From NCBI RefSeq assembly GCF_019457885.1, contig NZ_JAHZST010000014.1:90884-154883 (forward strand): a DNA stretch of 64,000 nt, written 5' to 3'. Both the position numbers and the translations under genes were made by a program. The DNA comes from Shewanella nanhaiensis (lineage in GTDB: Bacteria > Pseudomonadota > Gammaproteobacteria > Enterobacterales > Shewanellaceae). Below the pieces are notes generated by a model. The model was not told the DNA's origin. It was given only the letters and a program-made list of their open reading frames with translations, and made no database searches. Shown in pieces: positions 27,774-35,079 of the stretch; position 1 is the first letter of the stretch; each line of letters opens with the position of its first letter.

Positions 27774-28604
27774 ATGAAGAAAAGTATCATTGCTGCTGCA
27801 AGTGCAGTCATCGTAAGCACTGCCGCTTTTGCTGATACACCGAAAGGAGTTGCAGTTGCTGAAATGGCATCACTGTTTAAAGACTTCGATAAAGTGCAGG
27901 CTGCAGCAACCATGGCACCAGATCTTATTCAACATAACCAGGCTGTGCCTAACGGGGCGGCTGTGCTTATCGATTTAATTCCGACACTGAAAGAGAGTGG
28001 AATTAGTGCGACAACGCACCGTTTGATCTCTGAAGGGAATATGGTGGTTGCCCATAATGAGTACAAAAATGCTAAGGTTTTTGGTGGTGATCATCTTGCT
28101 GCATTTGATGTCTTTCGTATTGAAGACGGTAAAGTGGCTGAGCATTGGGATAATCTGACACCAGTAACAGCGCCAAACCCATCGGGTCGCACCCAGTTTG
28201 ATGGCACCACACTAGTCACTGATCTCGACAAAACAGCAGAGAATAAAGCTGTGGTGACCAGTTTTGTTTATGACGTTTTGCACGGAAAAGCACCGGATAA
28301 AATTACTGATTATGTCTCCACAGAAACATATTTGCAGCACAATAGCGGTGTTGCCGATGGTTTAGATGGCTTAGGCGCAGCACTTAAAGCGATGGCTGAT
28401 GCGGGTTTATCCATGACTTATAGCGATACCCATATGATCATTGCCGAGGGGAATTTTGTGTTTACGGCTTCAGAAGGTGAGTTTTCTGGCGACCACGTGG
28501 CTTTTTATGATCTGTTTCGCGTCGATGGCGGCAAGATTGTTGAGCATTGGGATGTAATACAAACTATCTCTGAACAATCTGCAAACGACAGCGGTAAGTT
28601 TTAA
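27774..28604 (+). CDS. Exported tandem SnoaL-like (NTF2-fold) protein
   Basis: A 276-aa protein with a signal peptide (KKSIIAAASAVIVSTAAFA-DT) and two SnoaL-like domains (about residues 25-140 and 150-270). The repeated C-terminal strand block appears twice, as GGDHLAAFDVFRIEDGK-EHWD and SGDHVAFYDLFRVDGGK-EHWD. Single SnoaL domains form cyclases, isomerases or binding proteins; here the fused pair can form an intramolecular dimer. AAAGGAG precedes the ATG at 27774. It is divergent from a LysR gene. Substrate unknown. Confidence 0.85.
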   Translation: MKKSIIAAASAVIVSTAAFADTPKGVAVAEMASLFKDFDKVQAAATMAPDLIQHNQAVPNGAAVLIDLIPTLKESGISATTHRLISEGNMVVAHNEYKNAKVFGGDHLAAFDVFRIEDGKVAEHWDNLTPVTAPNPSGRTQFDGTTLVTDLDKTAENKAVVTSFVYDVLHGKAPDKITDYVSTETYLQHNSGVADGLDGLGAALKAMADAGLSMTYSDTHMIIAEGNFVFTASEGEFSGDHVAFYDLFRVDGGKIVEHWDVIQTISEQSANDSGKF

Positions 28605-28723
28605 ACTATTTTTACATAGTTTGCAGACTGCTTTCATATTGCAGTGAGCTGCGGCGTTAACGTGTCGCTGCTCCGTTTTGCGTATAGCTAGAGGTCGCAC
28701 TAAAGTATTTGAAAGGAGAGTTC

Positions 28724-29613
28724 ATGCAACTTAAAGATTATGCTGACGATATCCAGCTGTTTAGCGCTTCTTTAAAGCGGAAAGGGATGTTGCGGCTCCA
28801 CTGCAACAAGCCGTTAATGCCATTGCTGCAGATCCTATGTCCGCCTCATTTGTTGCGCGCTATCCGGTTCCTCATGATGCTAAAGAGCAAAGAGGGTGGT
28901 TGCAAGCGGCATTGACTGTCAGAGAACCTGGTCAACTTCTACCGGAGCTTGTTATTTGTGTCGATCAAATTCTTCAAGCTGAACTGGCAGAAAAAACGAT
29001 CACTGATGCCTCAACTTTAGCGCGTCTAACAGGCATCTATCCAGCTGCAAGTAAAGTTAGTATTTGGAATGGCGATATCACCAGATTAAAAATTGATGCG
29101 GTGACGAATGCGGCTAATGATCAGATGCTAGGATGTTTTCAGCCGTTTCATAGTTGCATCGATAATGCGATAAACTGTGCTGCTGGTCCTCAGCTTCGCG
29201 AAGATTGTAGCCGATTGATGCAACTGCAAGGTAGTGATGAAACAATAGGCTCTGCAAAGATCACCAGAGCCTACAATTTACCGTCTAAGTTTGTTTTACA
29301 CACCGTTGGGCCAATTATCCAACAAGGAGAGGTTCCGTCACCAGGTCAAATTGATGAATTGGCCTCTTGTTACAACGCCTGCTTGTCCCTTGCCGCTGAA
29401 GCTGGTGCGCGGTCTGTTGCTGTGTGTGGGATCTCAACTGGCGTATTTGGCTATCCCTTAGATAAGGCTGCTAATGTTGCATTACAGGCCGTTGCAAATT
29501 GGTTTGAGCTAAATCCAAATAAGCTAGATCATCTCGTCTTTAATACGTTTGGCGACAACGCAACTGAGATATATCGCAGGAAAATAGGGGAGTGGCAACA
29601 TGGATCCATTTGA
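28724..29613 (+). CDS. Zinc-macrodomain protein-ADP-ribose hydrolase, read with a -1 frameshift near 28777
   Basis: The main frame encodes a zinc-type macrodomain: WNGDITRLKIDAVTNAAN, the diagnostic MLGCFQPFHSCIDNAINCAAGP zinc site (Cys/His/Cys), SAKITRAYNLPSKFVLHTVGP and GISTGVFGYPLDKAA. Relatives remove ADP-ribose from proteins modified by class M sirtuins. The frame lacks a good start: the internal ATG at 28837 has no ribosome binding site, while AAGGAG precedes an ATG at 28724 in another frame. That upstream frame runs MQLKDYADDIQLFSASLK to T_TTA_AAG (28771-28777). A -1 slip there continues as AERDVAAPLQQ into the macrodomain, about 296 aa in all. Either programmed frameshifting or a one-base lesion explains this. 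Confidence 0.8.
28771..28808 (+). promoter_or_regulatory. Candidate -1 frameshift signal (slippery heptamer plus hairpin)
   Basis: T_TTA_AAG at 28771-28777 is in the zero frame of the upstream reading frame. After a 10-base spacer comes a hairpin with a 6-bp perfect stem (TGTTGC 28788-28793, GCAACA 28803-28808) and 9-base loop. This is the layout of bacterial programmed -1 frameshift sites, although the spacer is slightly long. Confidence 0.4.
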
Positions 29614-30424
29614 GCAAGCAAGAGAGGTTTTGGCCGATGCAGAGGTGGTTCTTATTGGGGCTGGTGCGGGTCTATCAGCTTCAGCAGGTCTTGATTACAC
29701 TGATCAAAAAGCCTTTGCTGAACGCTTTCCTGGCATGTTGCAATATGGCTTTCGCTTTCAATATCAGCTTATGGGTTATCCATTTGATGATGAAGCCTTG
29801 AAGTGGGGTTATCTCGCTGCTGGGCTTAACCATGTTTATCATTCGCAGAAAACACAGGTATATCAAGATTTACTCAGCTTAGTGGACGATCGTGACAGCT
29901 TTGTCATCACTTCGAATGTTGATCGCTATTTTCATAAAAACGGGTTTGATACTGCAAATATCTATACACCCCAAGGTGATTATGAACGCTTTCAGTGTAT
30001 GACGCCTTGCACAGATCTTGTGTGGGATGGCCGTGAATCAGTTGCATCTATGCTGCCTTATATCAACCCTGAAACCCAGTATGTAGAAAATGGAAGTACA
30101 TTGCCGGTTTGTCCTAATTGCGGGGGGCCAGTTTTCATGAATGTACGTGGAGGCAGTTGGTTCATTGAAAAACCTTATGAGGCACAAGCTGATGCCATCA
30201 GTAATTGGCTCAATGATAATCTTAATCGCAAAATGGCAATTGTGGAGATTAGTGCAGGCTTTAATACGCCAGGCGTTATCCGTTTGCCATTAGAGAGCAT
30301 AGCTAAGCAGTTACCAGGTGCAAGATTAATCCGGATCAGCAAAGATCACGCCGATGGACCTTCTGGAACCATTTCACTTCAAACAACAGCGGATGATGCG
30401 CTTACGCAAATCATTTCTGGCTGA
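29600..30424 (+). CDS. Class M sirtuin (SirTM), protein ADP-ribosyltransferase
   Basis: A 274-aa Sir2-fold protein: VLIGAGAGLSASAGLDYT, FVITSNVDRYFHKNGF, YTPQGDYERFQC, and a four-cysteine zinc site (QCMTPC ... CPNCGG). The Gln in TPQGDY replaces the catalytic His of deacetylase sirtuins, a hallmark of class M sirtuins, which ADP-ribosylate proteins. The start overlaps the end of the macrodomain gene by 14 bases, so writer and eraser are coupled. The GcvH-L and LplA2 partners of the streptococcal and staphylococcal operons are not present here. Confidence 0.88.
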   Translation: MDPFEQAREVLADAEVVLIGAGAGLSASAGLDYTDQKAFAERFPGMLQYGFRFQYQLMGYPFDDEALKWGYLAAGLNHVYHSQKTQVYQDLLSLVDDRDSFVITSNVDRYFHKNGFDTANIYTPQGDYERFQCMTPCTDLVWDGRESVASMLPYINPETQYVENGSTLPVCPNCGGPVFMNVRGGSWFIEKPYEAQADAISNWLNDNLNRKMAIVEISAGFNTPGVIRLPLESIAKQLPGARLIRISKDHADGPSGTISLQTTADDALTQIISG

Positions 30425-30938
30425 GCGTGAGAAGGTTTAATAATAGCGCGATAACAAACGATGATTCGATTAAAAGTAAACTCGAACTGAAGATAGAGGG
30501 AAAACAGAAGCTTCAATGTTGATAGTCTTACTCATACAAATCCAATTTAACTAATCCCTCTTCGATTCCGTATACACAAGTTAATGTTCTATAAAAAATT
30601 ATTTAAATCAATATCATGAAGTGTTATCCATAGCAAATGATGAGTTTTTAATATTTATAACTACATGTAATAGGCAAATTTCAGCATTTTCCACACATTT
30701 ATCTTTAATAATTACATGAAATATTGGCTAGGTATTATAGAGGTGTGGCATGCCTATATTGGTAGGGCGTGATTTTGGCTTGTAATATACAATTAATTTT
30801 AAAGGTTATAGGTAAAATGAAAAATGAAGGCCACAGGTGGCTCATTGAGTTGCTATTTGCCTTATCACTAATGCATGTTCTCTATTTATATCGTCGATGA
30901 TTATTTATGGGGGGGAAACTTTCTTACAAAGAAGGAAG
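30425..30938. other. AT-rich left edge of the accessory island
   Basis: About 510 bases after the sirtuin gene with no long ORF. Base composition becomes markedly AT-rich from about 30.5 kb, marking the probable left limit of the accessory region. The only coding candidate is the small peptide at 30817-30900. I see no tRNA gene or clear attachment repeat. Confidence 0.5.
30817..30900 (+). CDS. Possible 27-aa single-span membrane peptide
   Basis: ATG at 30817 with AGG five bases upstream and a TGA at 30898. The product is MKNEGHRWLIELL followed by a hydrophobic stretch (FALSLMHVLYLY) and a terminal RR. Size, one transmembrane helix and charged tail recall type I toxin peptides, but it may be chance. 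Confidence 0.3.
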   Translation: MKNEGHRWLIELLFALSLMHVLYLYRR

Positions 30939-31154
30939 CTAAGAGATAGCACTTTGTCTCGATGTATTTTCATTCATAGAGCACAAAACTTTACTATTAG
31001 CTAATATTCCTTTAGCACTTCCTTTCGTTTGCTTGACGATCGAGATAACACCCAGCCTATCGACGAAACAAGCAACATTATCACCAGCGACAATTTGTGC
31101 AATTTTACATTGTTCTACAGGTAATGTGATTTGTCTCTTAGCGTTAACTTTCAT
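30939..31154 (-). CDS. AbrB/MazE/SpoVT-type small DNA-binding protein (orphan antitoxin)
   Basis: A 71-aa protein with an N-terminal SpoVT-AbrB swapped-hairpin domain: MKVNAKRQITLPVEQCKIAQIVAGDNVACFVDRLGVISIV. GAGGTG precedes the ATG. Such domains are the DNA-binding half of MazE/VapB-type antitoxins. No PIN, MazF or other toxin ORF follows on this strand, so the toxin is missing or the protein is a stand-alone regulator. The C-terminal half is short and polar. Confidence 0.7.
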   Translation of the reverse strand: MKVNAKRQITLPVEQCKIAQIVAGDNVACFVDRLGVISIVKQTKGSAKGILANSKVLCSMNENTSRQSAIS

Positions 31155-31959
31155 GATTACACCTCTTCACTTTTATCTTAATATTGCAGGCTGCGACCAG
31201 AAGCGCTAGTAAAAGAAGTGTAAAATAATGTTAGTTTATAAGATTTAGACTCTTTCTTGCTAAAAAATTAGCTTATTGGGCGTGTTAGTATATTTGAAAT
31301 CATTGTAACTGTATGACATAAGCAAACAATTGTTTGAACCCATATTCAACTTCATTGTTTGATGCAATTGCTTTAGATATTAATCACCTTAAGAATGAGC
31401 GTCTAAGTGATAATGAACTAAAATATGGGGATAAATTGCAATGTTTACTGATGTTTCTTAGTGTCCATAAAAGAGTAATCATCGATTTCATGTGGGTAAG
31501 GTAAAGAGGAAACTCTTATCAACCTATTTGTGATCTATCGCTTGCAGCGTGCTTATGTGCAAGTAATCTCTCGGTACGCTGTAAACCCACCCTTGGGCGC
31601 TCTACGATTTCATCCCTGAAATCGAAGTTCTCGAGCTCACTTACAACTGTTCATTTGTCTCTTCGATTTTGACTTTTCTGAGTAAGTCACTAACACGGAA
31701 ATGCCCCTTTATTAGTTAGTGCTTTTACTTATTTAGATGCTGTTAATGTGCATTTCCCTTATAAAAATTTATCTGAATTAAGCGTATCCAGAAATGATGT
31801 TTCACCGTGCTGTCTAACTTGTTAATTCGATCACGAAACAGTTAATTTAAAATTGAAGACCTAAATGAAAGACTGCACTATAGAGGGATGAAAGACTGCG
31901 CTTAGCAGTCTAATAAGCGTTATAAGCCTCGTAGAAAAATAAATTATAGAGACAAATTA
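31155..31959. other. Intergenic region upstream of the HEPN gene
   Basis: About 800 bases without a convincing gene. A 56-codon frame without ATG (about 31333-31503, DAIALDINHLKNERL...) reads like protein debris. A direct and an inverted repeat near 31865-31910 and a GTTATAAGCC sequence at 31920 precede the next gene. Confidence 0.45.
31865..31910. repeat. Direct 12-mer repeats and inverted repeat upstream of the HEPN gene
   Basis: ATGAAAGACTGC occurs at 31865-31876 and 31888-31899, 23 bases apart. GACTGC (31894-31899) and GCAGTC (31905-31910) form a perfect inverted repeat with a 5-base loop. The block ends 49 bases before the HEPN start codon and could be an operator. Confidence 0.45.
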
Positions 31960-32640
31960 ATGGGTGATTACGCAGATTTTTGCGAGAGTTATGGTGGAAG
32001 TGCTGGTGATCCAGAGTTTATGGATAGGTGGTTAGAAGAGAACGTTTATCCATATAATGAGGATGAAGAGCGTGAATGGTATTTAGAAAACGAGAATAAA
32101 CCACACTATCAATTGTTAATGGAACAACTTGAAAGTGTCGATATTATGCTCGATTTGGATGTTCCAGAAAAAGCAAAATTTAGCTTCTTAGTCATGGTTC
32201 AAGCCCACGTTGTCTCTGCTACTGAGGGGTATTTAGCTGGTGTGTTCATCCATCATGTGTGTAATTCAGATGAGCTAACACGAAAATTGGTCGAAACAGA
32301 TCCTGAGTTTGCCAAACGTAAGTTTACTCTTAAGGAGATCTATCAGGAAAAAGATGCGCTAAAAGTAACAGTAGCGACTTACTTGAAAGATTTAATCTTT
32401 CATGATGTCAAAAAGATTAAGTCAATGTATCAAGCAGTATTAAGTCACAAATTTGAAAACCTGTCTTGGTTATTTAGAGCCGTAGAATTGCGACACCATT
32501 GTGTTCATCGGGCAGGATATGACAAAGAGGGGAAAATGATAGATATTTCAGTTGAGTCAATTTTAGAACTCTTGGGTGATGTAACAGATCTAGCAAATGA
32601 AATTGATACCACCATCGACAACCTAAGTTCCGTCTTATAA
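31960..32640 (+). CDS. HEPN-motif protein, candidate RNase/abortive infection factor
   Basis: A 226-aa acidic helical protein. The C-terminal half has AVELRHHCVHRAGYDKEGK, which contains the HEPN Rx4H active-site motif (R-HHCV-H) in the RiboL-PSP-like context RxxxVHxxGxxD. HEPN proteins with this motif are often metal-independent RNases in toxin or defence systems. The N-terminal 60 residues are unusually acidic and may be regulatory. No antitoxin-like ORF is adjacent. It is followed by an intrinsic terminator, so it is a single-gene unit. Confidence 0.7.
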   Translation: MGDYADFCESYGGSAGDPEFMDRWLEENVYPYNEDEEREWYLENENKPHYQLLMEQLESVDIMLDLDVPEKAKFSFLVMVQAHVVSATEGYLAGVFIHHVCNSDELTRKLVETDPEFAKRKFTLKEIYQEKDALKVTVATYLKDLIFHDVKKIKSMYQAVLSHKFENLSWLFRAVELRHHCVHRAGYDKEGKMIDISVESILELLGDVTDLANEIDTTIDNLSSVL

Positions 32641-32727
32641 AGAACGGCTGTAGAGGGATTTGCAACGTATGGAATTTTGACTATGTGCAGCACTTACTGC
32701 TTAGGTTTGTAGAAGTTTAGGTATTGC

Positions 32728-32760
32728 AACGGTTTAGAGCAAAAAATCTAAACCGTTTTT
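32728..32760 (+). terminator. Intrinsic terminator of the HEPN gene
   Basis: An 11-bp perfect stem (32728-32738 with 32747-32757), 8-base A-rich loop and T-run, followed by GCCCC. Confidence 0.85.
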
Positions 32761-32884
32761 GCCCCTTTCCAAGTTAGCACCCTTGTTGCATCACACTTAG
32801 CCCCCTCATTAATTGACTTAGATTTTCTTATGTATGATCTTGTATGAAAAGCAAAAATTGCATCATTAGAGGTTATTATCCAAA

Positions 32885-34258
32885 ATGCATTATTCTTATT
32901 CCCCATTCAAAAAAAGATTGAATGATATAGACCACGAAGACCTTTTGTTGCTTAGAGACGTCTCAGAAGGCTGGTATGTAGACTACAAGATCAAAGGCCT
33001 TAAAGTAGCGGACTTCGCAAAACACCTTTCTGCTTTTGCTAATCAGTATGGTGGTTGGCTTATTATTGGCATTGCTGAGTCAACAAATGGCACTCGTACT
33101 GCTGGTGACTTTGTAGGAATTGAAAACTCTCATGTCGAGAAGGTATGCACTGATATCAGAGAGGCTTCATCAGCGCATATAAATCCAGAGGTGTTTTATG
33201 ATGAACGAATAGTGAGGGGCCCAATCAAGGAAATAGGTTTAGAAGCCGGTAAAAGCATTATCATCATATGCGTACCTACTAGCTTCAACACTCCTCATAT
33301 TCACTCGTCTGGTCGTATCTATAAACGTGTAGCAGATCAGTCTAAACCAAAAGAAGAAACAGACCGTTATCAACTCGATAAGCTTTGGTTGAGAAACCAA
33401 GAGCACAAAAAGAAAGTGTCTGATTTATTAACAACTATTCCTGAATTATCGAGCATTCAGAGTAGCACTCCGTGGCTACATGTATATCTAAAGAAATCTG
33501 ATTTTCAAATCCCGCCATCAGAAAATCTTAGTTTCAGCTCTTTTCGATCAATTGTTCAAGAGCAGGGTGACAAGTTACTTCGGTCTTTTGCGCCGTTAGA
33601 GTCAGTTTCAACTACTGCGAATGGTTATATTGCAAGACAGGTAAAAGGCAATGCACCTATGTGTAATTGTTTAACATTAAGATGGTTTCACGACGGTGTT
33701 GTTCGCTTAGATATACCACTCAATAGCTATGGAATAGAAGATTTTTGCATTCAGTATAAGGGCAATAAAAACGCAGTAGAGTTTTTCAAGAATTTGCGTG
33801 AAAATGTTGACCAGAAATATTATGAGCATATACGTATTGTTGACTATTCTTTGCTAGCAACGACGCTTAACTCATTGTATGGCACGTGTTTGTATTTATT
33901 CAATGAAATAGACGATGTACGAAACAGCTTCTCATGTTTTACTCTAAGAAATACAGCACATTCTTTTCCATTCTTTGATACCGAAAGTTTTATCGAGAAA
34001 GTCAACCAAGATGGATTACCGTTAACCCATGAAAATCTTATATCGATGCCAGTCAATCCGACTGAAGAGAGTATGGATCTTATAGATATAGATTATGATT
34101 CTCTCGATTTCTCTAGCTGTATGGATGTAACCATGGCTATAACTGAACTTAGTGTTAGTACTATGACAAAAGTACTGTTTACTGTTGGAGCATTTATTGA
34201 AACAGATGACTTTAACAAGGTAAGTGATTTTTATGAATTAAAACTATCTAATAAATGA
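32885..34258 (+). CDS. AlbA_2/Schlafen-like putative DNA-binding protein
   Basis: A 457-aa protein. The N-terminal AlbA_2 (Schlafen/AAA_4) domain covers about residues 20-150: EGWYVDYKIKGLKVADFAKHLSAFANQYGGWLIIGIAES, FNTPHIHSSGRIYKRVADQSKP. These match the ExxxxDyK, AfANxxGGxlxiGv and YxRxxxxs blocks of the family. The remaining 300 residues are unrecognised. AlbA_2 domains bind nucleic acid and occur in regulators and anti-phage factors. There is no AAA domain. It stands alone between the HEPN gene and two small minus-strand genes. Confidence 0.75.
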   Translation: MHYSYSPFKKRLNDIDHEDLLLLRDVSEGWYVDYKIKGLKVADFAKHLSAFANQYGGWLIIGIAESTNGTRTAGDFVGIENSHVEKVCTDIREASSAHINPEVFYDERIVRGPIKEIGLEAGKSIIIICVPTSFNTPHIHSSGRIYKRVADQSKPKEETDRYQLDKLWLRNQEHKKKVSDLLTTIPELSSIQSSTPWLHVYLKKSDFQIPPSENLSFSSFRSIVQEQGDKLLRSFAPLESVSTTANGYIARQVKGNAPMCNCLTLRWFHDGVVRLDIPLNSYGIEDFCIQYKGNKNAVEFFKNLRENVDQKYYEHIRIVDYSLLATTLNSLYGTCLYLFNEIDDVRNSFSCFTLRNTAHSFPFFDTESFIEKVNQDGLPLTHENLISMPVNPTEESMDLIDIDYDSLDFSSCMDVTMAITELSVSTMTKVLFTVGAFIETDDFNKVSDFYELKLSNK

Positions 34259-34431
34259 CGTTCACGCCATTTTTTGCACCAAAACTGATTAGCCTTCGAA
34301 TGAAGACTGATTACATTTTTTGTTGGGGGTCATTTGGTTGAAAGTGGCTTCCTTTGTCGCTCCGGCAGCACTTTTAGCCGGAGTCTAGTGGCATTGCTGT
34401 TGTCTTGTTCTTGGCTAGTATGTGTGAAAGT
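34259..34431. other. Intergenic between convergent cargo genes
   Basis: Contains CCGGCAGCACTTTTAGCCGG near 34362-34381, a hairpin-like element (CCGGC/GCCGG) without a clear T-run. Nothing else seen. Confidence 0.35.
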
Positions 34432-34557
34432 TCAGCCTTCAAAAAGAACATCATAGCCTATTGACCCTGAAAACCGATGCTTAATACCGCTATCCATTGC
34501 TTTAATTGCCTTAACTATATGATCTCTAGTCATTCCATTTGGTATTGGGTGTGACAT
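34432..34557 (-). CDS. 41-aa protein fragment, restriction-associated N-terminal domain-like
   Basis: ATG at 34557 with GTGGAG six bases upstream. The product MSHPIPNGMTRDHIVKAIKAM... SGSIGYDVLFEG resembles the short N-terminal T(R/E)xHxLxAIxxID...Y.V...G module found at the front of several McrA/HNH-type restriction proteins, but it ends where YPPK would follow. It could be a truncated remnant or a small independent gene. It lies downstream of the 64-aa gene on the same strand. Confidence 0.45.
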   Translation of the reverse strand: MSHPIPNGMTRDHIVKAIKAMDSGIKHRFSGSIGYDVLFEG

Positions 34558-34631
34558 CGAGACTCCACTTTCATACTGATAACATCATGTGTCGCCCTAT
34601 AGCTTATAGTTGTTTGGCTTCACGTAAGCCT

Positions 34632-34826
34632 TTATCTTCCCTTTAATTCGTCTTTTACTACCAATAGTATGCCAACTAACTCTTCAAATTTTAAACCTTT
34701 CACTACAAAGTCATCGATACCTTTTTCCGTTTCTTTGAATAACGCATCTAGGCAGTAATCAACCCCTTCTAGCACCTCCAGAGGAGATCGGCCACTCTCA
34801 AGTTCTTTTTTATCAATGTCTCTCAT
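34632..34826 (-). CDS. 64-aa acidic helical protein, unknown
   Basis: MRDIDKKELESGRSPLEVLEGVDYCLDALF... is rich in Glu, Lys and Leu and predicted helical. The ribosome binding site is weak. It has no recognisable family. It lies upstream of the 41-aa gene on the same strand with a 74-base gap, so the two may be a small operon. It may be an immunity or antitoxin-size protein, but nothing in the sequence proves that. Confidence 0.45.
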   Translation of the reverse strand: MRDIDKKELESGRSPLEVLEGVDYCLDALFKETEKGIDDFVVKGLKFEELVGILLVVKDELKGR

Positions 34827-35079
34827 TATCTATACCAAGTTTCCCATATTTATCTCATTGAATACCACATGGTTAAATATACTACAAGCTAATACAGCAT
34901 AGCTAAGTTGATTCAATGGCCGAAAGATCCGCTAATGGTGGCAACTGCATAATATATTTGAAGTAAACATAGGAATACAAACCTATTTGTTGCCTCGAAA
35001 TTGGACGCATGTATGATAGTTCTCATATGTGCTTCCTGCTAAATAGCAGTAAGCAGATACCGCTTTAATCCTCCAACTA

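Noticed and set aside
28709..28915. A separate 68-aa gene before the macrodomain gene
   Set aside because: Only its first 18 or so residues look like protein; after the slippery site the other frame carries the conserved sequence, so it is better read as the N-terminus of the same product.
28837..29613. Macrodomain gene starting at the internal ATG at 28837
   Set aside because: No ribosome binding site there, and codons upstream in the same frame stay open and protein-like.
31333..31503. A 56-codon frame starting with TTG
   Set aside because: Reads like protein but has no ATG and no ribosome binding site; kept only as possible debris.
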